Positions 46,159 through 55,102 of a stretch of 64,000 nt of DNA are shown piece by piece. The stretch comes from Microcoleus sp. FACHB-68. Its GTDB lineage: Bacteria; Cyanobacteriota; Cyanobacteriia; Cyanobacteriales; Oscillatoriaceae. Both the position numbers and the translations under genes were made by a program. Numbering within the stretch: the first letter of the stretch is position 1; every line of letters begins with the position of its first letter. The notes under the pieces are model-generated. The model saw nothing but the letters and a program-made list of their open reading frames with translations. It did not search any database and had not been told where the DNA came from. The stretch spans positions 1,116,001 to 1,180,000 of the forward strand of contig NZ_JACJOT010000008.1 of assembly GCF_014695715.1 (NCBI RefSeq), read 5' to 3'.

Positions 46159-49100
46159 ATGCAAACAATTACTGGATTTCGGCTTTCTCCTCAACAAAAA
46201 TATTTATGGTCTTTGCTTCAAGAAAGCCCCGCTTATCGTGCCCAATGCTCTCTTCTTATAGAAGGTAATCTTAACCAAAAAACGTTAAAAGAAGCTTTAC
46301 AAGCAGTCATCAATCGACATGAAATCTTACGAACAACTTTTCATCGCCGGCCAGGGGTAAAAGTTCCCATTCAAGTTATAGAAAGCGTCACTGTACCTTC
46401 CTGGAAATTTATTGATTTTACTCAAAGCGAGCCTCAAGATATACAAACGAAACTTCAAAGCATCCTAAAAGAAGAAACTAGCGTTAATCTTGAATTTGAC
46501 AAATCGCTATTATTGCGTTTATCTTTAATTTATCTATCCGAAAATAGATATATTCTTATTGTTAGTTTGCCATCGCTTTGTGCCGATAACCGCACACTCA
46601 CTAATTTGGCTCAAGAAATTAGCCAAGCTTATCGGGCTTGTCTTCAAGGTGAGGAACTGTCTGATGAAGAAATTGTGCAATATGTTCAATTTTCAGAATG
46701 GCAGAATGAATTACTTGAGGATGAAGATGCAGAAGCCGGCAAAGAATTTTGGAATCAGCAAGATTTTTCGACTTTAGCTAATTTAAAGTTGCCTTTTGAA
46801 AATAAAAGAGTTGAGGTGCCGACTCGCTTTGAACCCAACTTTAGCGAAGATAAAATAGAGCTTTCTCTCGTTGCTAAAATCGAACAAGCCGCAAGAAAGT
46901 ATAATGTTTCAACTTCTCTATTTTTACTCGCTTGCTGGAAAATCTTACTTTGGCGATTAACTGGGCGAGAAACTATCATTGTTAACTCCGCCTTTGATGG
47001 CAGAAAATATGAAGAATTAGAACCGGCACTTGGATTATTTGCTAAATTCTTACCCCTTCAGACTCATCTGCAAGATAACTTCCACTTCAATGAAATTTTG
47101 CAGCAAATCCAGCAGTGGGAACGAGATGCTTACAAGTGGCAGGAATATTTCTTAGCAGAAGACATTGGCAACGCAATTTTACCTTTTAGTTTCGAGTTTG
47201 AGGAACAGCCGGCAACTTATTCTGCTGCTGATATATCTTTTTCAATTGTCCACCAGTACGTCTGCTTTGATCGGTTCAAAGTCAAACTTTCTTGCCAGCG
47301 CCAGGAAAATTTTCTCTTAGCACAGTTTCACTACGATCCGGCTTTTATTGACGAAATAGCAATTCGATGCTTAGCGGACCAATTTCATACTTTACTAGAA
47401 AGTGCCGCAAATAACCCAGAAAGTGTGATCGGACAGTTAGGAATATTGAGCGAACGTACGCGAAATCAACTGTTAGTAGAATTTAACAATACGCAAGTAA
47501 ATTATTCACAAGATCAATGTATTCATAAAATTTTTGAAGAACAAGTAAAGCGCACACCTGCTCAGATTGCGCTTGTATTTGAAAATCAGCAGCTAACCTA
47601 CCGGGAACTAAATGATCGCTCTAACAAACTTGCCAATTACCTACAGAAATTAGGCGTAGAACCTGAAACAGTAGTGGCAATTTGTGTGGAACGTTCCCTA
47701 GAAATGGTGGTGGCAATGCTGGGCATTCTTAAAGCCGGCAGCGCTTATTTACCGCTCGATCCAGCCATGCCGGCAGATCGCATAGCCTTGATGTTGCAAG
47801 ATGCTAAGGTGCCGGTTTTGTTAACGCAACAGCATCTTGTGAATAACTTCGGCGAACACGCAGCACAGGTTCTTTGCCTAGATACGGAATGGAAAGTTAT
47901 AGAAAAGCAAGCTGAAGATTCAATTAAACCCCTCAAATTAACTATCCCAAACCCATCAAACCTCGCCTATGTAATTTACACCTCTGGTTCCACCGGCATC
48001 CCCAAAGGCGTTGCGATTGAACACCGGCAACTATCTAATTACTTGCAGGGAATTACAGATAAATTAAACTTAAGTGCCGGTGCAAATTTTGCCCTCATTT
48101 CCACCTTTGCCGCCGACTTAGGGCATTCCGTTGTTTTTCCCTCCCTGTGCGGCGGTGGCTGTCTCCATATCATCTCCCAAGAACGCGCAACCGATCCCGA
48201 AGCACTTGCCGATTATTGCCGGCAATATCCCATTGATTGTCTGAAAATTGTCCCCTCTCATTTGCAAGCATTACTAACAGCTTCCTCTCCCGCAGATATC
48301 CTACCTCGTCAGCGATTAATCTTAGGCGGTGAAACTTTAAGTTGGAACTTGATTGAGACGATCAAAAAATACGCCCCAAACTGTTTTATCTTAAACCATT
48401 ATGGGCCAACAGAAGCAACCGTAGGCGTTTTGACTTATCAGGTAGATTCAGGAGAATTCGCTCACATTTCGGAAACAGTTCCCCTAGGTTGTCCTCTGCA
48501 AAATACACAGATTTATTTACTGGATTCACAGTTGCAGCCGGTGCCGATTGGGGTGCCTGGTGAAATTTATATCGGTGGTGCGGGGTTAGCACGAGGCTAT
48601 TTAAACCAGCTCAAACTCACGGCAGAGAAATTTATTGTTAACCCATTTAATCGGGAAACCCGACTGTACAAAACCGGCGATTTAGGCCGTTATTTACCCG
48701 ATGGAAATATTGAGTTTTTAGGACGCATTGATCATCAGGTAAAAATTCGCGGTTTCCGCATTGAATTAGGCGAAATTGAAACAGTGCTGTCTCAACATCC
48801 GGCAGTGCGTGAAACAGTTGTTGTCGTGCGAGAAGATAAGCCTGGGGAAAAAAGCCTTGTCGCCTACATCAATGTCAACCCTAAAATTCAAAGTCCCAAA
48901 TCTAGTGAATGGCGTGCTTTTTTGAAAGAAAAGCTGCCGGATTACATGATGCCATCATCATTTGTCGTACTCAAGGCACTGCCACTGACGCCAAATGGCA
49001 AAATAGATCGTCAAGCACTGCCGGCACCAGAAACCCTCAATACCGATTTAGCCGATACATTTGTCCCACCTCGCACCCCCGTTGAGGAGGTATTAACCGG

Positions 49101-50541
49101 CATTTGGGCAAAACTGCTTAATCTTGAAAAAGTGGGAATTCATGATAATTTCTTTGACTTGGGAGGACACTCCTTACTCATTACTCAATTATTAGCAAAG
49201 GTACGAGAAAGTTTTGATGTGAATCTGCCTTTACGCAGTTTGTTCGACTTTCCTACGATTGCCGGTTTAGCCAATAGCATTGATAAGCAAAATGCAAATT
49301 CTTTTACACTTCATCCCTCCAAGTTTGCTCTGAGTGCTGAAGCCGTCTTGGATTCTACAATTCGTCCCGCCACTCAACTTATTTATTCTGCCAAGCCTAC
49401 CTCTATCTTCTTAACAGGAGCAACCGGCTTCCTCGGTGCTTTTTTACTGAATGAACTGTTGCAAAAAACACAGGCAGATATTTATTGCCTGGTACGTTCC
49501 TCTGATATTGAATCAGCCAAGCAACGGTTAAAAAACAGCCTTGAATGTTACTCACTATGGGAGGAACGCCTCAGTTCTCGAATTATCCCAGTTATCGGAA
49601 ACTTGTCTGAACCCCTTTTAGGTCTTTCAAATGAGCAATTTCAAACGCTCGCCAGTAAACTTGATGTCATTTACCACAATGGTGCATTTGTTAACTTCAC
49701 TTACCCCTATTACGCACTCAAAAACGCTAATGTTTTAGGAACTCAAGAAATTCTGCGATTGGCAAGTGCTTTTAAACTCAAGCCCGTCCATTTTATTTCT
49801 ACTACTTCTGTTTTTTCACCAGTGATTGAGTCAGGCGTTCAAATTGTGCGAGAACAAGACAATTTGACTCCGGGCGAAGCCCTCACTGGTGGCTATGCTC
49901 AGAGTAAGTGGGTGGCTGAAAAGTTGATAGAAATTGCCCGCGAACGGGGGATTCCTGTTTCTATATACAGACCCGGACGTATTTCTGGGCACAGCCAAAC
50001 AGGTGTTTGTAATCCTAGCGATTTTCTCTACAGAGCGATCACCGGCTGCATTCAACTCGGATGTGCGCCGGTTCATGACCGAAGGATGAATATAGCGCCA
50101 ATTGACTATGTAAGCCGAGCAATTGTTCATCTTTCTCAGCAAAAAGAATTGCTAGGAAATACCTTTCATTTAGCCAACCCTCAGCCATTTCTTCTCAATG
50201 AATTAGTCGATTGGATGGGTTCGCTGGGTTATCCACTTGAGCGGGTTTCTTATGATCATTGGAAAGCAGAAATACGGAATAGGGCTGGAGAGTCTCAGGA
50301 AAATGCTTTATATCCGCTGGTCGGTCTTTTTTCTGAAGGAGATTCTGAAACGCCAAAATCTAAATCAGGGGTGCTACAGTTTGATTGCCAAAATACCTTA
50401 AATGGTCTTGCCGGCACAGACATCATTTGCCCAACAGTAGATATTAACTTGTTCCGCACCTACTTCTCATATCTCATCGCTCGTGGCATTGTAAATGCGC
50501 CTAAGCAAAATGATGAACTTACTACCCATAAATTCGCTTAA
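46159..50541 (+). CDS. NRPS: interface-like C*-A(Asp)-T-thioester reductase
   Basis: This 1460-residue terminal synthetase begins with a condensation-like domain (about 1-430) whose HHxxxDG motif is replaced by PSLCADN near 138; it parallels the degenerate domain at 37003 (shared pattern ADxxTLxNL). The A domain (about 450-960) has code DLSKIGHVGK, an aspartate-type code. The carrier is LGGHSLLI near 1001. The C-terminus is a reductase domain of the short-chain dehydrogenase type (about 1070-1440): nucleotide loop TGATGFLG near 1086 and catalytic YAQSK. There is no thioesterase. The chain should leave by NAD(P)H-dependent reduction to an aldehyde or alcohol. Asp on this carrier would be hydroxylated by the TauD domain at the end of the previous protein. 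Confidence 0.94.
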   Translation: MQTITGFRLSPQQKYLWSLLQESPAYRAQCSLLIEGNLNQKTLKEALQAVINRHEILRTTFHRRPGVKVPIQVIESVTVPSWKFIDFTQSEPQDIQTKLQSILKEETSVNLEFDKSLLLRLSLIYLSENRYILIVSLPSLCADNRTLTNLAQEISQAYRACLQGEELSDEEIVQYVQFSEWQNELLEDEDAEAGKEFWNQQDFSTLANLKLPFENKRVEVPTRFEPNFSEDKIELSLVAKIEQAARKYNVSTSLFLLACWKILLWRLTGRETIIVNSAFDGRKYEELEPALGLFAKFLPLQTHLQDNFHFNEILQQIQQWERDAYKWQEYFLAEDIGNAILPFSFEFEEQPATYSAADISFSIVHQYVCFDRFKVKLSCQRQENFLLAQFHYDPAFIDEIAIRCLADQFHTLLESAANNPESVIGQLGILSERTRNQLLVEFNNTQVNYSQDQCIHKIFEEQVKRTPAQIALVFENQQLTYRELNDRSNKLANYLQKLGVEPETVVAICVERSLEMVVAMLGILKAGSAYLPLDPAMPADRIALMLQDAKVPVLLTQQHLVNNFGEHAAQVLCLDTEWKVIEKQAEDSIKPLKLTIPNPSNLAYVIYTSGSTGIPKGVAIEHRQLSNYLQGITDKLNLSAGANFALISTFAADLGHSVVFPSLCGGGCLHIISQERATDPEALADYCRQYPIDCLKIVPSHLQALLTASSPADILPRQRLILGGETLSWNLIETIKKYAPNCFILNHYGPTEATVGVLTYQVDSGEFAHISETVPLGCPLQNTQIYLLDSQLQPVPIGVPGEIYIGGAGLARGYLNQLKLTAEKFIVNPFNRETRLYKTGDLGRYLPDGNIEFLGRIDHQVKIRGFRIELGEIETVLSQHPAVRETVVVVREDKPGEKSLVAYINVNPKIQSPKSSEWRAFLKEKLPDYMMPSSFVVLKALPLTPNGKIDRQALPAPETLNTDLADTFVPPRTPVEEVLTGIWAKLLNLEKVGIHDNFFDLGGHSLLITQLLAKVRESFDVNLPLRSLFDFPTIAGLANSIDKQNANSFTLHPSKFALSAEAVLDSTIRPATQLIYSAKPTSIFLTGATGFLGAFLLNELLQKTQADIYCLVRSSDIESAKQRLKNSLECYSLWEERLSSRIIPVIGNLSEPLLGLSNEQFQTLASKLDVIYHNGAFVNFTYPYYALKNANVLGTQEILRLASAFKLKPVHFISTTSVFSPVIESGVQIVREQDNLTPGEALTGGYAQSKWVAEKLIEIARERGIPVSIYRPGRISGHSQTGVCNPSDFLYRAITGCIQLGCAPVHDRRMNIAPIDYVSRAIVHLSQQKELLGNTFHLANPQPFLLNELVDWMGSLGYPLERVSYDHWKAEIRNRAGESQENALYPLVGLFSEGDSETPKSKSGVLQFDCQNTLNGLAGTDIICPTVDINLFRTYFSYLIARGIVNAPKQNDELTTHKFA

Positions 50542-50579
50542 ATGTCAAGAATTTTAAGTTAAACTTAGGAGAATCAAAA

Positions 50580-51989
50580 ATGACTGAACAATTACGAGAA
50601 AAACATTTAGAAGCGCTGATTGAGCGCTACACAAAGCGCACCAAGAAATCAAAGCAAATGATGGAAAACTCTCGCCCGATTATGGCAGATAATCGGGCTT
50701 CCGATGGGTTTCGTTTTCCCGTTAAAGAAATGTTTTATCCAATTGTAGCTAAGCGATCTCTCGGTTCCAAAATTTGGGATGTGGACGGGAATGAATACAT
50801 TGATTTAACAATGGGATTGGGAGTTAATCTATTCGGACACAACCCATCTTTTATTAAAGAAGCACTGATTGAGCAACTGGATAAAGGCATTCAAATTGGC
50901 CCTCAAGCAGAACTTGCCGGCGAAGTTGCTGAGTTAATTTCTGAGATAACCGGCATGGAGCGCGTCACCTTTTCTAACACCGGCACCGAAGCCGTTATGG
51001 CAGCCATTCGAGTCGCCCGCGCCGCCACAGGACGCAATAAAATAGTTGTATTCTCAAATTCTTATCACGGTCATTTTGATGGAGTTCTGGCAAAGGCAAA
51101 AAAAGGAGATGAGCATTTAAGTTCGCTGCCACAAGCGCCTGGAATTCCTTTAAGCATGGTTGAAGATGTTTTGGTTTTAAATTACGGAAATCCTCAATCC
51201 CTCGAAATTATCAAAGCGCATTCTCATGAATTGGCGGCTGTTTTAGTTGAACCTGTACAGACTCGCCGGCTCGACTTTCAACCGAAAGAATTTCTCCAAG
51301 AACTCAGGCAATTAACCAAAGAAACAGAAATTGTATTAATCTTTGATGAAATGGTTTCGGGTTTCAGAATTCATTTAGGAGGGGCGCAAGCTTGGTTTGG
51401 GATAGAAGCTGATATTGCCACCTATGGAAAAATTGTCGGGGGTGGAATGCCGATTGGTATTATCGCCGGCAAAGCGGCTTATATGGATAGAATTGACGGC
51501 GGGATGTGGAAATATGGAGATGCTTCCTACCCTCAAGTCGAAATGACATTTTTCGCCGGCACTTTTTGCAAACACCCCCTGGCGATGGCAGCGGCACGCG
51601 CTGTATTGCAACAGCTTAAAACTCAAGGAGCCGATCTTCAAGAAAACTTAAACCAGCGCACCTCTCACTTAATCCAAACTTTGAACGCTTACTTAACAGA
51701 AAACGAAGCCCCAATTTGGTTAGTCAATTGTGGCTCAGTTTTCCGAGCTGTCGCCTCCTCAGTTCATCATATTGATCCTTTTCTCTTTCATTTAATCGAA
51801 AAAGGAATATTCATTTCTGAAGGTCGCAGTTGTTTTCTTTCCACTGCTCATACAGATCAAGATATTGAATTGATCATTCAAGCCGTGAAAGAAAGCGTCC
51901 AAGAAATGCGAAAAGGAGGGTTTTGGCCTGTTTCCTCCTCCAACTCGCAAAAAGTGCCGGCAGTTTCAGGTGGTTTAAAGACAAAATAA
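50580..51989 (+). CDS. Class III PLP aminotransferase (GSA-aminomutase-like)
   Basis: This 469-residue fold-type I aminotransferase has the PLP lysine at K284 in TYGKIVGGGMP, the family motif IFDEMVSGFR, and GTEAVMAAIRVARAATGR around the phosphate site. It resembles glutamate-1-semialdehyde aminomutase but has an N-terminal extension of about 50 residues and lies inside the NRPS operon, 38 bp after the reductase-ended synthetase, with an AGGAGA ribosome site. In myxochelin biosynthesis, a similar enzyme (MxcL) aminates the aldehyde released by a reductase domain. The same two-step ending is likely here, giving a terminal amine. An alternative is supply of an unusual amino acid. Confidence 0.85.
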   Translation: MTEQLREKHLEALIERYTKRTKKSKQMMENSRPIMADNRASDGFRFPVKEMFYPIVAKRSLGSKIWDVDGNEYIDLTMGLGVNLFGHNPSFIKEALIEQLDKGIQIGPQAELAGEVAELISEITGMERVTFSNTGTEAVMAAIRVARAATGRNKIVVFSNSYHGHFDGVLAKAKKGDEHLSSLPQAPGIPLSMVEDVLVLNYGNPQSLEIIKAHSHELAAVLVEPVQTRRLDFQPKEFLQELRQLTKETEIVLIFDEMVSGFRIHLGGAQAWFGIEADIATYGKIVGGGMPIGIIAGKAAYMDRIDGGMWKYGDASYPQVEMTFFAGTFCKHPLAMAAARAVLQQLKTQGADLQENLNQRTSHLIQTLNAYLTENEAPIWLVNCGSVFRAVASSVHHIDPFLFHLIEKGIFISEGRSCFLSTAHTDQDIELIIQAVKESVQEMRKGGFWPVSSSNSQKVPAVSGGLKTK

Positions 51990-52048
51990 GCCCGTTTCTT
52001 TAAAGGCTGGCAAAACTTCATTGATTCTTCCCTAGAAAAGCGAAAAAT

Positions 52049-52795
52049 ATGTCTTCAGGCATTGTTTATTCCGACTACGATCCTTTAGCTCAGATATATA
52101 ACCAAGTTTGGGGCGAGGAGCTAGCGGAGGTTGCGCTGCAACCTGTCGAACAATTATTGCTAAAGCATCTCCCCAAAGAAGCGCATATTCTTGACCTGTG
52201 TTGTGGCAGCGGCCAGTTAGCGCAAAAATTGCTCCTGAAAGGCTACAAAGTCACTGGAATTGATGGCTCCGAGAAGATGCTGCACTACGCTCGTGAAAAT
52301 GCACCGGCAGGTCAATTTATCTTAGATGATGCCCGATTCTTCAAATTTCCGGCAACCTTTCATGGGGTCATTTCCACAACCTACGCTTTGCAATATGTCA
52401 TGAACATTGAGGAATTAACTTCGGTTTTCCAGAATGTTTATAACGCGCTGTTAGATAATGGCTGGTTCCTGTTCGATTTGAGTTTAGAAGAACGGTTTCA
52501 ATCCTCAAGCTGGCAAGGCTTGGCGGGTGGAGATGTTCAAGACAATTATGCGTGGGCGATGCAGCGCAGCTATCAAGCCGAAGAAAAAATAGGCTGCGTC
52601 AAAACTACAATATTCCAATTGATAGACGAAGCGTGGCAGCGAATCGATAACACGACTTTAATGAAATGTTACTTTCCCGAAGAAATTCAACCGGCTCTAG
52701 AAAGCGTGGGTTTCAAGAAAATTAGCATTTACGATGCAGAAGGTGATTTTGCTATGCCTATTTCTGGCAAGATATACTTTGTCTGTCAGAAATAA
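52049..52795 (+). CDS. Class I SAM-dependent methyltransferase
   Basis: A 248-residue protein with the Rossmann SAM motif ILDLCCGSGQLAQKL, the acidic VTGIDGSEKML strand, and a DDARFFKFP segment after it. It starts MSSGIVYSDYDPLAQIYNQVWG, typical of small-molecule methyltransferases. It lies 59 bp after the aminotransferase and 41 bp before the MbtH gene, so it belongs to the operon and probably tailors the peptide by N- or O-methylation. The acceptor cannot be told from sequence. Confidence 0.82.
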   Translation: MSSGIVYSDYDPLAQIYNQVWGEELAEVALQPVEQLLLKHLPKEAHILDLCCGSGQLAQKLLLKGYKVTGIDGSEKMLHYARENAPAGQFILDDARFFKFPATFHGVISTTYALQYVMNIEELTSVFQNVYNALLDNGWFLFDLSLEERFQSSSWQGLAGGDVQDNYAWAMQRSYQAEEKIGCVKTTIFQLIDEAWQRIDNTTLMKCYFPEEIQPALESVGFKKISIYDAEGDFAMPISGKIYFVCQK

Positions 52796-52836
52796 CGAGC
52801 CTGGTCAAAAAACTCGATATTGGGAGAAATGGTTCC

Positions 52837-53067
52837 ATGAATAAAGACAATACAGAAGACAGCACGATCTACAAAGTTGTTGTGAATGACGAAGGTCAAT
52901 ATTCAATATGGCCGAGTGACCGAGAAAACGCTCTCGGCTGGCAAGATGCCGGAAAAACCGGCTCTAAAACAGAATGTTTAGCCTACATTAAAGAAGTGTG
53001 GACGGATATGAGACCCCTCAGCCTCCAAAAGCAAATGGCAGACTCAGCCGGCCAAACACAAGCTTAA
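52837..53067 (+). CDS. MbtH-like NRPS chaperone
   Basis: This 76-residue MbtH-family protein shows the hallmarks NDEGQYSIWP and WTDMRPLSL. MbtH proteins bind adenylation domains and are often needed for their folding or activity. It stands near the end of the NRPS operon and would serve one or more of the seven A domains encoded upstream, apart from the FAAL. Length is typical. Confidence 0.93.
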   Translation: MNKDNTEDSTIYKVVVNDEGQYSIWPSDRENALGWQDAGKTGSKTECLAYIKEVWTDMRPLSLQKQMADSAGQTQA

Positions 53068-53104
53068 TCACGGGTGCATCTCAAATTTGCAAAAATATTG
53101 GAGT

Positions 53105-53152
53105 GGGAGCATCTTGCTCCCTAAGACTACAGCAAGCGGGCAAGATGCCCGC
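53105..53152. repeat. Paired palindromes with GCATCTTGC core
   Basis: GGGAGCA-TCT-TGCTCCC (53105-53121) and GCGGGCA-AGA-TGCCCGC (53136-53152) are two perfect 7-bp hairpins whose cores are reverse complements of each other (GCATCTTGC, GCAAGATGC). They fill the gap between the MbtH and thioesterase genes and look like a miniature dispersed repeat of the kind common in cyanobacterial genomes. Confidence 0.7.
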
Positions 53153-53213
53153 ACTACAAATTTTCAAAAATGAGACAGCCGGCATTCCCGCCTGCCCCAA
53201 AAAAAATATTCAA

Positions 53214-53993
53214 ATGTTAAAAACAAGCAAATCAGCTTTTAACGCTTGGGTGATGTGCCCTAAACCCAATCCCCAAGCTAGCTTGCGCCTCTTTTGCTTT
53301 CCCTATGCCGGCGCGGGATCTCAAATTTTTCGCACATGGGCGCAGAGTCTGCCGGCAAGTATCGAAGTTTGTCCCATAGAACTGCCAGGGCGGGGAACTC
53401 GAATCATGGAAACTCCCTGCACTCAACTTGAGCCACTTGTTGAAACCCTCGCATCCGTTCTTTTGCCCCACCTAGACAAGCCATTTGCCTTTTTTGGTCA
53501 TAGTATGGGGGCACTGCTGAGCTTTGAAATCGTTCGCCGGCTTCGCAAAAAATCCAATTTGCTGCCCCTTCACCTCTTTGTATCGGGCCGGCAAGCCCCT
53601 CAGATACCGGATTTAAATCCCCCCATCCACGCACTTCCTGAATCGGCCTTCCTGGAGGAACTGCGCCGCTATAATGGCACACCTCAAGCCGTGCTGGAAA
53701 ATGCAGAACTGATGCAGTTGCTTCTCCCGATTCTGCGGGCAGATTTTGCCGCCATTGAAACCTATGTTTACGCAAGCGAACCTCCCCTTGATTGTCCAAT
53801 CACGGCTTTTGGCGGGTTCCAAGATCCGGAAGCCAGTTGTGATCAGCTAGAAGCTTGGCGCGAACAGACGAGCGCTGCGTTTTCCCTACAGATGTTTCCG
53901 GGGGATCACTTCTTTTTACACTCAGCCCAGCCCCAGTTGCTTCAGTTTCTTTCTCAAGCGCTGCATAAGCTGGCAGACTTAGGGTGCGGTTAA
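53214..53993 (+). CDS. Type II thioesterase
   Basis: This 259-residue alpha/beta hydrolase of the NRPS-editing type has a nucleophile elbow GHSMG (Ser97), C-terminal GDHFFLHS (His232) and the entry motif LFCFPYAGAG. Such enzymes free carriers blocked by acetyl or wrong residues. I take the ATG at 53214, which gives the usual start just before WVMCPKPNPQASLRL. A longer in-frame start at 52998 would overlap the MbtH gene and translate the palindromic repeat. It is the last gene of the cluster. Because the line ends in a reductase, this protein is not expected to release the product. Confidence 0.9.
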   Translation: MLKTSKSAFNAWVMCPKPNPQASLRLFCFPYAGAGSQIFRTWAQSLPASIEVCPIELPGRGTRIMETPCTQLEPLVETLASVLLPHLDKPFAFFGHSMGALLSFEIVRRLRKKSNLLPLHLFVSGRQAPQIPDLNPPIHALPESAFLEELRRYNGTPQAVLENAELMQLLLPILRADFAAIETYVYASEPPLDCPITAFGGFQDPEASCDQLEAWREQTSAAFSLQMFPGDHFFLHSAQPQLLQFLSQALHKLADLGCG

Positions 53994-54112
53994 AGCGCGT
54001 GAAACTCCTATTCCTCGGCTATGGTTGCTGGCTTCTCTTCAAAGAACTGAAGAAGTCCGTCTATCTAGTGGGGTAAAGTGAAAGAGATGAGAGTCTCAGT
54101 GTTTCTGTGGTT

Positions 54113-54649
54113 ATGGATAGCAATCTTCCCATTGTTTACGTGTCCCTGTTGCTAGTTTTGCTCTCTGCTGCCGGTTGGTTCGTTTTTCGCCAGATCCTTA
54201 GAACTCGCAAAGTAGAAAGTAACCTGGCACGGTTGCAAAACAAGCTAAGCAAAGACAAGGGCAAGGGCACTGCCCAAGAACATTACGAACTTGGCAGTAT
54301 TTATTTGGATAAGAAACTGTTTGCCCAGGCAGCGGTGCAGTTCCAAAAAGCCTTAAAAGCTAAAGACTTGGAGGGAGAGGAAAATCAGGCTCTTGTCTAC
54401 AATGCTTATGGCTATGCTTGTGCTGCCCAAGAGCAGTATGACTTAGCTATTCGCCAATACAAGGAGGCTTTGAAGTTCAATCCCGCTTATGTGACGGCGA
54501 TTAACAATCTGGGCTTTGCTTATGAACGTAAGAAGTTAGCGGCTCAGGCGTTGGAAACTTACGAGGAAGCGCTGAAGTATGAGCCGGCTAATCCAACGGC
54601 TAAAAAACGCGCTGAATCGCTGCGGAAACAAGTGGTTCCTGCCGCCTAA
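54113..54649 (+). CDS. ycf37: Ycf37-like TPR protein (photosystem I assembly)
   Basis: This 178-residue protein has an N-terminal membrane anchor (about 5-25, IVYVSLLLVLLSAAGWFVF) and about three tetratricopeptide repeats, such as AQEHYELGSIYLDKKLFAQA, ALVYNAYGYACAAQEQYDLA and VTAINNLGFAYERKKLAAQA. Anchor, length and repeat count match Ycf37, which helps assemble photosystem I at the thylakoid membrane. The ATG at 54113 is chosen; a GTG two codons earlier is possible. The gene is separate from the NRPS operon. Confidence 0.75.
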   Translation: MDSNLPIVYVSLLLVLLSAAGWFVFRQILRTRKVESNLARLQNKLSKDKGKGTAQEHYELGSIYLDKKLFAQAAVQFQKALKAKDLEGEENQALVYNAYGYACAAQEQYDLAIRQYKEALKFNPAYVTAINNLGFAYERKKLAAQALETYEEALKYEPANPTAKKRAESLRKQVVPAA

Positions 54650-54722
54650 AATGATGCCGGCAATTTGAATTAACCGCTCAGAAATGCAGGGATTTTGGCA
54701 ATGCGAAAGTTCCTGCATTTCT

Positions 54723-54747
54723 AGTCTGTGTTTATCTGTGGTTAAAA
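54723..54747 (-). repeat. ACAGATAAACACAG-type dispersed repeat
   Basis: Read on the minus strand this is TTAACCACAGATAAACACAG, the same word as in the hairpin at 8281 and the tandem array at 9695. It lies between the Ycf37-like and DUF3493 genes. Confidence 0.6.
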
Positions 54748-54805
54748 AACATCCCATCTCTGGCCTAAAATGAAAGGGCCATACCCATTGCCAAATTTCA
54801 ACATT

Positions 54806-55102
54806 ATGGCCGATCCTAGTTCAAAAAAGCCTGCCGGGAGTCAGAAAGCCTCCCCGAAGCTTAGCCCTGAAACCTACGCTCGCCTCAAAGGGGAAGCTGC
54901 CGCCCCTTACCGGGGACTGCGGAAGTTTGTTTATGTCGTCTGCGGAGCCTCTGGTTTCTTGGGTGCCTTTGTCTTCTTGGCTCAGCTCATTGCCGGCAGA
55001 GAAGTTAGCTCAGCTTTGCCCAATTTTGCCCTACAAGTTGGGGTCATTGCTCTGATGATTTGGCTATTTCGTCTGGATAAGGCGTCGGGTAAAGAGCGGT
55101 AA
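54806..55102 (+). CDS. DUF3493 small membrane protein
   Basis: This 98-residue protein of the DUF3493 family is found in cyanobacteria and plastids. The start ATG at 54806 gives MADPSSKKPAGS; an ATG at 54770 would add 12 residues unlike the family. The conserved LSPETYARLKGEAAAPYRGLRKF segment precedes two membrane spans (about 44-66 and 73-91). Some plant relatives are tied to photosystem II accumulation. The exact role here is unknown. Confidence 0.72.
   Translation: MADPSSKKPAGSQKASPKLSPETYARLKGEAAAPYRGLRKFVYVVCGASGFLGAFVFLAQLIAGREVSSALPNFALQVGVIALMIWLFRLDKASGKER

Noticed and set aside
52998-53213. Longer start for the type II thioesterase
   Set aside because: The extension overlaps the MbtH gene and translates a palindromic repeat; the family start fits the ATG at 53214.
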